From Pseudomonas sp. 31-12 (GTDB lineage Bacteria > Pseudomonadota > Gammaproteobacteria > Pseudomonadales > Pseudomonadaceae): DNA of 64,000 nucleotides. The stretch's first letter is position 1. Each line of letters opens with the position of its first letter. Shown one piece after another: positions 47,341-54,597 of this stretch. The notes under the pieces are model-generated. The model had not been told where the DNA came from. It made no database searches and saw nothing but the letters and a program-made list of their open reading frames with translations. Position numbers and translations under genes: made by a program. The DNA is taken from assembly GCF_003151075.1 (NCBI RefSeq), contig NZ_CP029482.1:434001-498000 (forward strand), given 5' to 3'.

Positions 47341-47371
47341 AAAAAGCCGCCCTTTGAGGGCGGCTTTTTTG
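47341..47371. terminator. Terminator after pckA
   Basis: AAAAAGCCGCCC and GGGCGGCTTTTTT form a strong stem with a TTTGA loop. The A run and T run on either side make it work for pckA and for the convergent EamA gene. Confidence 0.92.
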
Positions 47372-47383
47372 TGGGCGCTCGGT

Positions 47384-48250
47384 TCAGGTTTTCAGGTGCA
47401 GAACGAACGCTCCGACTAACACCAAGACCACGCCCAGCACCTGTATTTTCGCCAGCCTCTCCTTGAAGAATACGTAGCCCAGAATCGCCGCAATGCCTCC
47501 GGATAACGTGCTGATCACTGTCACCACCGATACCGACCCCGCCACCGCGCCCCAGGCGAATGATGAAAATCCACCAAGGTTCATGAGACTGGCACCGGTC
47601 AGCGTCACGCAGTTCTTCAGCGGTGGAATTTTCAGACCATCCTTCACCCTCAACACAATGACCACCAGCACGATCAACCCGATCAGATACGCGAGCCACA
47701 GCATCGTCACCGGACCCAGCACCGGAAGAACGAAGCGGCCTTGCAGCCAGAAACTGGTGCCATAAAAGACAGCCGCCAACAGTGCATAGGCAATCGAACT
47801 GCTGGCCTGAGTGGTGTGTGGAAGTTTCGAGTCAGAGTGGATGCTGGAAAGGATGACCCCGATCACGCACAGCGCGATGCACAGCAGTTGGATCAGGTTG
47901 ATCTGTTCACCGCCGGCCCAGGACAGCAACGTGGTGACCACGCCGTAAGAGGTTACCAACGGTGCGACGATAGAGGCTTTGCCGAGGGCGAACGCCTTGG
48001 ACAAGGCCAGTGCTCCTGACACGGTCAACACAGCGGCGACAATGCCGATCAGCCAGACATCGAGCGATGCCGACAGGGATTTGAGAATGAAGGCAGGAAA
48101 GGCGATCAGCAACAGGCTCATGATGCTGAAGCCCAGTGCCTGACCGAAATAGACAGCGCGTTTAACGCCGACCGCGCGGGCGTTCAATCCCACCAGAAAA
48201 TCCGTGCCGCCCCAAAGCAAGGCGGCGAGCAAACCCATCAATACGTCCAC
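47384..48250 (-). CDS. EamA/DMT-family transporter
   Basis: A 288-residue inner-membrane protein with about ten TM helices in two EamA repeats, the second starting near residue 150 after a short hydrophilic linker (HSDSKLPHTTQ). The start MDVLMGLLAALLWGGTDFLV is typical of this family. Members export amino acids or other metabolites; the substrate is unknown. Confidence 0.8.
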   Translation of the reverse strand: MDVLMGLLAALLWGGTDFLVGLNARAVGVKRAVYFGQALGFSIMSLLLIAFPAFILKSLSASLDVWLIGIVAAVLTVSGALALSKAFALGKASIVAPLVTSYGVVTTLLSWAGGEQINLIQLLCIALCVIGVILSSIHSDSKLPHTTQASSSIAYALLAAVFYGTSFWLQGRFVLPVLGPVTMLWLAYLIGLIVLVVIVLRVKDGLKIPPLKNCVTLTGASLMNLGGFSSFAWGAVAGSVSVVTVISTLSGGIAAILGYVFFKERLAKIQVLGVVLVLVGAFVLHLKT

Positions 48251-48281
48251 GCTATGTCCTTATAGGTGTGCACTGCGGACG

Positions 48282-48635
48282 TTAGAGGCTTTCCAGCGTC
48301 TGAGTGTCCCAGCGTTGGGCCTTGATGGCCTGGTAGAGCATTGCGATGGTCAGCGGCAGTTTGTCGGCGCGTCCCTTGGCTCTGTGTTTGAGGAACACAT
48401 CGTAGCCTTGGGAGTGGAAGTAGCGATAGGCGTCGTAGTCCACGAGGTCGATCCCGAACTGCTCCTCCAGTGCTTCCATCAGGTGTCGCGCATCGACGCC
48501 GTTGCAGCCCAGGTCGAAGTTGATCGAGGTGGTGAGGCTGATGGTTTTGCGTTCTGGCAGGCCGAGTTCCTCGTGCAGCAGCTGCATGAGCAGGTGCATG
48601 GTGTGGTCGTCGGGGAAGTTGGGGGCTAGGTTCAT
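48282..48635 (-). CDS. DUF1493-like small protein
   Basis: A 117-residue protein with SINFDLGCNGVDARHLMEAL and RYFHSQGYDVF. The layout resembles the DUF1493 group, an acyl-carrier-like fold in which the serine of DSL is replaced; here the equivalent position reads GVDA. Function unknown. It is the last of a run of small minus-strand genes beginning near 49238. Family assignment is from pattern recall. Confidence 0.6.
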   Translation of the reverse strand: MNLAPNFPDDHTMHLLMQLLHEELGLPERKTISLTTSINFDLGCNGVDARHLMEALEEQFGIDLVDYDAYRYFHSQGYDVFLKHRAKGRADKLPLTIAMLYQAIKAQRWDTQTLESL

Positions 48636-48666
48636 TGCGGGGTGTCCGGTTGGGCTTGGGTGGGTC

Positions 48667-48879
48667 TTATTGGTCGTCAGGCTTGTGGGGAAGGGCGGAA
48701 GCGGATTGCGGCGGTTTGTCTTGTTGGTATTTGGTGAGCGCTTCTTCTCGCGTAGGCAGTGGTTTGTCGAGGTCTGCCGGTGATGTGTCGAAACCAGCGA
48801 GATGCAGACTGGCCAGGTAATTAGAGCGGCGGACCTTTTCGTAGTGCGCTTGTTTGTGTTTGAACGTTAATTCAGACAT
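48667..48879 (-). CDS. YhfG/AntF-family Fic-partner-like small protein, no fic nearby
   Basis: A 70-residue protein starting MSELTFKHKQAHYEKVRRSN and carrying the YLASLHLAGF segment. This N-terminus matches the YhfG/AntF family, small partners that inhibit Fic AMP-transferases in P. fluorescens and enterics. The inhibitory helix and a Pro-rich tail (DKPPQSASALPHKP) are seen. No Fic gene (HxFx(D/E)GNGR) lies next to it or elsewhere in the window, so it may act on a Fic in trans or be a relic. Confidence 0.65.
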   Translation of the reverse strand: MSELTFKHKQAHYEKVRRSNYLASLHLAGFDTSPADLDKPLPTREEALTKYQQDKPPQSASALPHKPDDQ

Positions 48880-48908
48880 CACGATTGTCTCAGGCGTTGA
48901 AGGCTTGA

Positions 48909-48939
48909 TCGTTCCCACGCAGAGCGTGGGAACGATCTT
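48909..48939. repeat. Short palindromic repeat, family D
   Basis: GATCGTTCCCACGC and GCGTGGGAACGATC form a perfect 14-bp inverted repeat with a 3-nt loop (AGA), between two small minus-strand genes. A common short REP type in Pseudomonas; it may act as a terminator. Confidence 0.85.
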
Positions 48940-48950
48940 TTCACTCGGCG

Positions 48951-49238
48951 TCAGGCGGGTGCTTTCCAGCCCATCATGCGTTGTTGGGCGACTTGGAGCA
49001 GGTCGCAGCCGTCCTGGGCCAAGAGGAAGAGCGCGTGGGTGATGTGGGGGATGTCTTCGACGTCGCCGTGTTTGAAGCAAACGCAGTGCAGGGTTTTGAG
49101 GAGGTCACTGGAGGCTCGGATGCGCTGGAGGGCGGCTTCGAGGATGTCCTGGGGGTTGGCCTCTGTGTCGATGATCAGGGGCGGGGAATCGGTGAGGTTG
49201 GTTTGTAGTGGGAGGTAGCGATCGTTTGTAAGTGTCAT
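48951..49238 (-). CDS. Small helical protein of unknown function, paralogue 1
   Basis: A 95-residue protein (MTLTNDRYLPLQTNLTDSPP) with a helical part: ASSDLLKTLHCVCFKHGDVE and HALFLLAQDGCDLLQVAQQR. It shares about half its residues with the protein at 51015 (DRY.PL.T, IDT, SDLL.TL.C.CFK..DV.DIPHI, QDGC.LL). No known domain is identified with certainty; the helical pattern is loosely like DUF3077/DUF6124. A structured RNA element at 49297-49472 lies 59 nt upstream of its ATG. Confidence 0.7.
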   Translation of the reverse strand: MTLTNDRYLPLQTNLTDSPPLIIDTEANPQDILEAALQRIRASSDLLKTLHCVCFKHGDVEDIPHITHALFLLAQDGCDLLQVAQQRMMGWKAPA

Positions 49239-49296
49239 TATTTGTAGCCTCAAATGCATCAGAAAGAACCGCCGCCACCGTGACCAAGCGATGGGA

Positions 49297-49472
49297 GGCG
49301 GACTGTGTTCGGGTTGGTCAACCGATGAGGCTCACATCCCGGCACGCCCGAAGGCGTCCCAAACACAGCCGCCATAAAGCGTGCAGGCACTTGAAGTGCC
49401 GCCAGCATACAACGGACGCTAAGATATGAGCCATTCGGGTGACCAAGCCCGAGTCGCTGATTTGGCAGCGAC
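49297..49472 (-). ncRNA. Structured leader RNA, C4-like (copy 2)
   Basis: On the minus strand: a 7-bp hairpin GTCGCTG/CAGCGAC (49453-49472); a hairpin TCGGG/CCCGA with loop TTGGTCAC-like (49435-49452); a linker with a GGCAC/GTGCC hairpin; then a long stem GGCGG plus CTGTGTT (49358-49373) closing on AACACAG plus CCGCC (49297-49313), enclosing the 5-bp hairpin ACGCC/GGCGT with a UUCG loop (49344-49357). Compared with copy 1 most stem bases differ but pairing is kept. An AUG at the foot of the long stem opens MAAVFGTPSGVPG, similar to MVAVRGAPLGAPV in copy 1. Confidence 0.6.
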
Positions 49473-49563
49473 AGTCACGACTATAGATACGAGCCACCAG
49501 CCAGCGATAGACGACAAAGAGTCCCCACTTGTAGGATCTTGCCGAACCTCGGCTAAGCCCTTT

Positions 49564-49746
49564 CTATAGGACTATTCCGCGACGTATTTTCTCGCGTTTT
49601 TCCGCCATCAGCTTCCTTGCGTCCTCATCGGAAATGCTCGGTCGTGGATCATCGATGCTGGCTTGAACTTGCCGGATGAACCACGCATCGTAGGCAGCAT
49701 CGTCGATGGGAGCCTCACAGCATTTGCATGTCGCTTTTTCCTTCAT
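49564..49746 (-). CDS. Stability-determinant-like antitoxin, no toxin adjacent
   Basis: A 60-residue protein. AAYDAWFIRQVQASIDDPRP, SISDEDARKLMAEKREKIRR matches the pattern of small stability-determinant antitoxins of ParE/RelE-type systems (YDxWFxxKVQxSLDDPRP). It is preceded by an unusual Cys-rich start, MKEKATCKCCEAPID, which might bind metal. No RelE/ParE-type gene follows: the next 325 bp downstream hold the RNA element. The family call is by pattern; orphan status is seen directly. Confidence 0.6.
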   Translation of the reverse strand: MKEKATCKCCEAPIDDAAYDAWFIRQVQASIDDPRPSISDEDARKLMAEKREKIRRGIVL

Positions 49747-49798
49747 CGGTTTTACCTCTGATTATTTGCAATTGAGCTGACGACCCCACCCTCATCAC

Positions 49799-50926
49799 TT
49801 AACCAATATGCTGATAAGCCGCCACATCCTGCAGGCCAGTGGTCAACCCGGTCGCCGGCGCGTAAATCGTGCCTCTCACCGCCGAGAACTTGACCCCGTT
49901 GCTGCCTAGCGAAACGTAGCGCTCGCCCTGGTCCAGTTCGGTGAAGTAGGTGTAGGAGAATTTTTCCATCGCTTTGTATTTAGCGGCGACGCTGGCCATG
50001 GCGCTGTGGTGGTTTTGCAGGTCGGTCGGGGTCAGGTTGGAGGTTTTGATCAGCGGAACGCCCCAGCGTTTCAGGCACACTTCGGCGAAGTGGCGGACGA
50101 TCAGGCCGGGTTCGGCCAGCGCTTTAGGGCCGCTGACACCATCGACTGCGGCGTTGCCAACCAGCGTGCCGTGGCGGCCGGGCATCGGGTAGATGTGGGT
50201 TCGGGTGCCGGTGGCCGTTTGCGGGATGACGCAGCTGAAGCCTTTGGAGCGTTCGTCCCGGGCGTAGAAGCCAACGTATTCTTTTACGTTGGCATTCAGT
50301 TTTACTTTGTCTTCCTGAAAGTTGCCGATGCCGGGGACCGGATCAATAGCGAAGATATTCACCGGGATGTTCTTCAGTGCGCTGTCCTTGAACATGGCAT
50401 TGGCCAGCATGTGGCAACTAATGCCGCCGCGGCTCCAGCCAACCAAGTTGACGTAGGTTGGAATAATTCCGTCCTTGCGGAATGTCTTGATAATTTGCTC
50501 CTGTAACTTCTGTTGTGTCACGCTGCGGTCGCCGTAGTTGTACTTGCGCCACATCCAGGAGCCTTCGACGATCACATCTTCAATAGGAATGCCGGCAGCC
50601 TTGAGACGGTTGTATTCTGCCTCCGTCAGTTTTTCACGCTCCCAGTCACACTTACCTTTGATGATGTTGATGGCGTGCTTGACGTTCTCTTCCCAGCCCT
50701 TGCCGAACAGCGTGCCGCTCAGGCCGTAGTCCTTGGATTGGGTGAACAGTTCGTCAGCTTGCAGATTGCTGGTGCCAGGGCCGTCAATCACGATCCAATC
50801 GGCAAATTCGCGACCACCGTGATGGGAAGCCAGTGTCGAGACCAACTCTCCATTCCAGTAAGTTGGGTTCTGGCTGTCGAATTTGGTCGAGCCGGTGCCG
50901 CAAAAGAAAATAGTTAATGTAGTCAT
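49799..50926 (-). CDS. Putative alpha/beta hydrolase, lipase-like (possible secreted effector)
   Basis: A 375-residue protein starting TLTIFFCGTGSTKFDSQNPT. The nucleophile elbow VNLVGWSRGGISCHMLAN lies near residue 165, an acid candidate in FAIDPVPGIGNFQ near 190 and a His candidate in PMPGRHGTLVGNA near 245. The order Ser-Asp-His and the GxSRGG elbow resemble DUF2235/Tle-type lipases, several of which are type VI effectors. There is no signal peptide. Codon use and flanking DNA are less GC-rich than the block on either side. A small paralogue of unknown function lies upstream; whether it is an immunity or accessory protein is unknown. Confidence 0.6.
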   Translation of the reverse strand: MTTLTIFFCGTGSTKFDSQNPTYWNGELVSTLASHHGGREFADWIVIDGPGTSNLQADELFTQSKDYGLSGTLFGKGWEENVKHAINIIKGKCDWEREKLTEAEYNRLKAAGIPIEDVIVEGSWMWRKYNYGDRSVTQQKLQEQIIKTFRKDGIIPTYVNLVGWSRGGISCHMLANAMFKDSALKNIPVNIFAIDPVPGIGNFQEDKVKLNANVKEYVGFYARDERSKGFSCVIPQTATGTRTHIYPMPGRHGTLVGNAAVDGVSGPKALAEPGLIVRHFAEVCLKRWGVPLIKTSNLTPTDLQNHHSAMASVAAKYKAMEKFSYTYFTELDQGERYVSLGSNGVKFSAVRGTIYAPATGLTTGLQDVAAYQHIG

Positions 50927-51014
50927 TGTAGTGCTCTTGATTGGTTTAAGAGCTTGCAGACTAATGTTTGTTGTTTGTGAGTTGAAGAAGTTAGTTGTTT
51001 CTATGTTTGTGATT

Positions 51015-51278
51015 TTAAAGTTCTATTCTTTGTCTTCCGATGTCGAGAAGTTCACAGCCATCCTGCGTTAATAAATAAAGTGCATTCACTATATGGGGGA
51101 TGTCTTTTACATCAGCTTGTTTGAAGCACAGGCAATAAAGTGTTTCGAGCAGGTCGCTGGCGGCACTCAGGCGTTGGTGAGCGGCGTCGAGGACGGCGCG
51201 GGTGCTGGCGGCGGTATCAATGACCAACACGGGCGTTTCGCTGTAGCTGGTTTTGAGCGGGCGATAGCGGTCTTGCAT
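51015..51278 (-). CDS. Small helical protein of unknown function, paralogue 2
   Basis: An 87-residue protein starting MQDRYRPLKTSYSETPVLVI, clearly related to the protein at 48951 (SDLLETLYCLCFKQADVKDI; QDGCELLDIGRQRIEL). It lacks the RNA leader found before that gene. The 88-bp gap to the hydrolase gene is AT-rich. Function unknown. Confidence 0.68.
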   Translation of the reverse strand: MQDRYRPLKTSYSETPVLVIDTAASTRAVLDAAHQRLSAASDLLETLYCLCFKQADVKDIPHIVNALYLLTQDGCELLDIGRQRIEL

Positions 51279-51547
51279 GAGGTCAGTCCTGTATTCAGGG
51301 GCGCGGCAAACTATAGAGGCGCGGATACAGGCGTCGCAATACAGCGCAAATGGACAGTGTTTGTAGGGGATTTACCTGCGTTGTGGCCTTTTGCCTACGT
51401 GTAACCCGAGGCTTTTTTCAGCAATTCCCCTAGAGGTCGAATTTCCTACGGGTTTGTCAGGCGCAACGCACCAATCCTCTGTATCGTGCGCGCCAGAATC
51501 TGTAGGACGTTAAAAAACGTCTGTCTAACGCTTAAAGGGAATTAAGT

Positions 51548-52051
51548 ATGCAATGGCTACGTATGGCCTCGATTTTGTTGCTGTGGGCGGGTGTTTGTCG
51601 TTTGGCGGGTGCAGCTGACACGGATAACTCTTTGATCCTCGCCAATATGGATCGCACCGGTTGGCCGGATGCGCTGACAAGCCAGGCGAACGTGGACACT
51701 GCGTCCCGCGCCGAGGTGTTGATGTTCGGCAAGGCACTGCTGGCCAGCGAAAGGCTCGACGAACAAAGTCTGAAACAGCGACTGGGCGTGCAGGATGTGA
51801 AGCTCAAGTCGGTCAGGCAAGTGCGTGACGGTCTGTGGGATCGGTTACTGACCACCTACCGCAGCGCCAGTCAGAACTGCGACGGTGAACCCTTCTGTCC
51901 CCGCGTGCGAAGCGTTGCGGATTTGCGTCAATTGGCGGCCGCGTTCACAGGCGAAATCAGCCCGGCTCATGCGGTTTGGGCGAGCAAGAGCCGGGTGTAT
52001 CAGGAGCAGATATTGAACGAGCAACTGCGGGTGGCGGTGATGGTGCCGTAG
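51548..52051 (+). CDS. Exported hypothetical protein
   Basis: A 167-residue protein with a signal peptide (MQWLRMASILLLWAGVCRLA, cleavage near residue 23). The mature part is helical with two cysteines in NCDGEPFCPRV that could form a disulfide. No domain is recognised. It stands alone after a 270-bp gap that shows no clear feature, apart from a CG-rich block near 51300-51340. Confidence 0.65.
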   Translation: MQWLRMASILLLWAGVCRLAGAADTDNSLILANMDRTGWPDALTSQANVDTASRAEVLMFGKALLASERLDEQSLKQRLGVQDVKLKSVRQVRDGLWDRLLTTYRSASQNCDGEPFCPRVRSVADLRQLAAAFTGEISPAHAVWASKSRVYQEQILNEQLRVAVMVP

Positions 52052-52069
52052 CCACCTATGGCGTAGTCG

Positions 52070-52216
52070 TCAGGACGTTCGCCAGGCTTGTTGGGCTGCG
52101 CATTCCAGGGTGTCGCACGTAGCGAGCAATGGGGGTTCTTCGGGAATCCTGTCGCAGCCGTTCAGCAGCAGGGATGTCAGGATCAGGGCGATCGCGAAAA
52201 GCGATTTTTGGGACAT
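52070..52216 (-). CDS. Small lipoprotein, 48 aa
   Basis: The start at 52216 gives MSQKSLFAIALILTSLLLNG followed by a lipobox Cys (LLNGC), with AAGGA upstream. The mature part is ~28 residues with two more cysteines (ATCDTLEC). Likely anchored to a membrane; unknown role. It converges with the gene at 51548. Confidence 0.65.
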   Translation of the reverse strand: MSQKSLFAIALILTSLLLNGCDRIPEEPPLLATCDTLECAAQQAWRTS

Positions 52217-52479
52217 GGTCGTTCCTTGTTCAAATGCCGCGCTCATCAGGCGTCCTGCCATGATGTGAAGTGCACGGGCGGTGGTTGTGCGAGAAGACCT
52301 TAGCGTCAGATCCAAGGGCTGCGCGAGGAACAAAGAGTTTCGTTTGTTTCATCCTGTGGCAAAGGACCCTGGAGCGAGGCTGTATCATCCCGTATCGTTT
52401 TGGTCCCCGACCTTTTCTCGACTCGCTGCGTTTGCCGGCTAGGCTTTGGGCTTCGCAGCGGTCAACGGAGTGACAGCTT

Positions 52480-54414
52480 ATGCACAACACCCTGGAACAG
52501 GTTTTCGGTTATCCACAGTTTCGGCCCGGCCAGGAGGCGGCGGTCAGCGCGGTGTTGGCCGGGCGCTCGGCGGCGGCGATTTTCCCCACCGGCTCAGGAA
52601 AATCCCTTTGCTATCAATTATCGGCCTTGTTGCTGCCGCACCTGACGCTGGTGGTCTCGCCGCTGCTGGCGTTGATGCAAGATCAATTGGCCTTCTTGCA
52701 GCGCCACGGTATTGCGGCGGGCAGCATCGATTCGGCCCAGAGCCGCGATGACGCCAGCGAAGTGATGGCCCGGGCCAAGTCCGGCGAACTGAAGATTTTG
52801 ATGATCTCTGTGGAGCGCCTGAAGAACGAGCGCTTCCGCAATTTCCTGCAGCAGGTGCCGATTTCGCTGCTGGTGGTGGACGAGGCGCACTGCATCTCGG
52901 AGTGGGGCCACAACTTCCGCCCCGATTACCTCAAGCTTCCCGATTACCAACGCCAGTTCAACATTCCGCAGGCGCTGCTGCTGACCGCCACCGCAACGCC
53001 CAAAGTAATCGCGGACATGGAGGCCAAATTCGGCATTGCGCCGGAAGATGTGGTGACCACGGGTTTCTACAGGCCGAACCTGAATCTGTTGGTCGAGCCG
53101 GTACGCGGTCAGGACAAGCGCCGACGTCTGGTCGAGTGGATGAGCGAACGACCCGGCCAGCCGAGCATCGTCTACGTCACCCTGCAAAAAACGGCTGAGC
53201 ACATCGCCGAACATCTTGAGCGTAATGGCATTCAGGCCGAGGCCTATCACGCTGGTTTGCCCCACGAACAACGCGAAGCCATCCAAAAGCGTTTCATGAG
53301 CGGGCAGTCCAATTGCATTGTCGCGACCATCGCCTTCGGCATGGGCATCGACAAGAGCGATATCCGCAACGTGGTGCATTTCGACCTGCCCAAATCCATC
53401 GAAAACTACAGCCAGGAAATCGGCCGTGCCGGGCGTGACGGGCAGCCATCCGATTGCCTGGTGCTGGCGAATCGCGACAGCCTTAACGTGCTGGAAAACT
53501 TCGTCTACGGCGACACGCCAGAGCTGGATGGCATTCGCTGTGTGCTCGATGAGATGCAAGCTGCTGCGCCAGAGGGGCAATGGGAGTTTCTGTTGGGACC
53601 CTTGTCGGACCAGAGCAACATTCGGCAGCTTCCGCTCAAGACCTTGCTCGTGCAACTTGAATTGCGCGGTTTGATCGCACCGCGTTACGCCTACTACGCG
53701 GAATACCGCTTCAAGTATTTGCAAGAGCCGGAAGCCTTGCTGGCCCGTTTCGAGGGCGAGCGCAAAGACTTTGTCGCGGCAATCATCCAGACCTCCAGTC
53801 GCGCGCGGACTTGGGCCACGGTGAATTTCGACGCGCTGTACGAACAGCATCAAGCCGAGCGCAACCGGGTGGTCAAGGCGCTGGATTATTTCCAGGAGAA
53901 GGGCTGGGTCGAGCTGGAAAGCAAGCAGATGACTGAGGTCTACAGTCTGCTGCAAACCGACTTTGATGCTCAGGCCCTGAGTGAAGAATTGCATGCCTAT
54001 TTCACTCGCCACGAACAAACCGAGATCGCGCGGATTCACGCGATGCTGGATCTGTTCGCCACCGATCATTGCCTGGGCTATCGCCTGGCCGAGTACTTTG
54101 GCGACGAAAACGCGCCTCGTCAGTGCGGGCATTGTTCGGTGTGTCATGGGCACGTGGCGCGGCTGCCATCGCCGCCGGAATTGCCGGCGCTTATGGATAA
54201 AAACTTTGAAGCGCTGTGCGGTGACTTTATCCACAGGCATGAACAGCACACGGGCAACGTACCGTCGGCCGAACGGATAACGCGGTTTTTGTGCGGGATC
54301 AGCGTGCCGCTGTTTACCAAGCTCAAGGCGCGTTCGATTCCGGGATTCGCAGCATTGGAAAATTATCCATACGCCGAGGTGCGGGAGTGGGCAGAAGCGC
54401 ATCTGCCCAGTTGA
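52480..54414 (+). CDS. RecQ-family ATP-dependent DNA helicase
   Basis: A 644-residue superfamily 2 helicase. Motif 0/I FPTGSGKSLCYQ near residue 34, DEAH box VVDEAHCISEWGHNFRPDY near 135, motif III LLTATATP, motif V IATIAFGMGIDKSDIRNVVH-like, and motif VI YSQEIGRAGRDGQPSDC near 313 are present. A zinc-binding RQC part with four cysteines (C-LGYRLAEYFG then CGHCSVC) lies near 535-560. No HRDC domain is obvious; the C-terminus is divergent and short, so it may differ in role from the canonical RecQ. Confidence 0.87.
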   Translation: MHNTLEQVFGYPQFRPGQEAAVSAVLAGRSAAAIFPTGSGKSLCYQLSALLLPHLTLVVSPLLALMQDQLAFLQRHGIAAGSIDSAQSRDDASEVMARAKSGELKILMISVERLKNERFRNFLQQVPISLLVVDEAHCISEWGHNFRPDYLKLPDYQRQFNIPQALLLTATATPKVIADMEAKFGIAPEDVVTTGFYRPNLNLLVEPVRGQDKRRRLVEWMSERPGQPSIVYVTLQKTAEHIAEHLERNGIQAEAYHAGLPHEQREAIQKRFMSGQSNCIVATIAFGMGIDKSDIRNVVHFDLPKSIENYSQEIGRAGRDGQPSDCLVLANRDSLNVLENFVYGDTPELDGIRCVLDEMQAAAPEGQWEFLLGPLSDQSNIRQLPLKTLLVQLELRGLIAPRYAYYAEYRFKYLQEPEALLARFEGERKDFVAAIIQTSSRARTWATVNFDALYEQHQAERNRVVKALDYFQEKGWVELESKQMTEVYSLLQTDFDAQALSEELHAYFTRHEQTEIARIHAMLDLFATDHCLGYRLAEYFGDENAPRQCGHCSVCHGHVARLPSPPELPALMDKNFEALCGDFIHRHEQHTGNVPSAERITRFLCGISVPLFTKLKARSIPGFAALENYPYAEVREWAEAHLPS

Positions 54415-54426
54415 AACGCGGACTAT

Positions 54427-54471
54427 TGTGGGAGCGGCGGTGCGACGATTCGACTTGCTCGCTCCCACAGG
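54427..54471. repeat. Short REP hairpin, family B-like
   Basis: TGTGGGAGCGGCGG and the inverted CTCGCTCCCACAGG close a short hairpin; this is a compressed family B pair without spacer. Confidence 0.7.
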
Positions 54472-54597
54472 GATCTTTGGTGTATTCGCGGGTAGATCCA
54501 TCCGCTGAATGTCCCTCATCACAGGAATAAATTTCAAAAATACCCAGCGGCTGACTATGGTGAGGGCTGTCTTTGGATCGCCAACAAGAGAACAACC

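Noticed and set aside
48282..48635. Acyl carrier protein
   Set aside because: No DSL phosphopantetheine serine is present; the layout only resembles the DUF1493 group.
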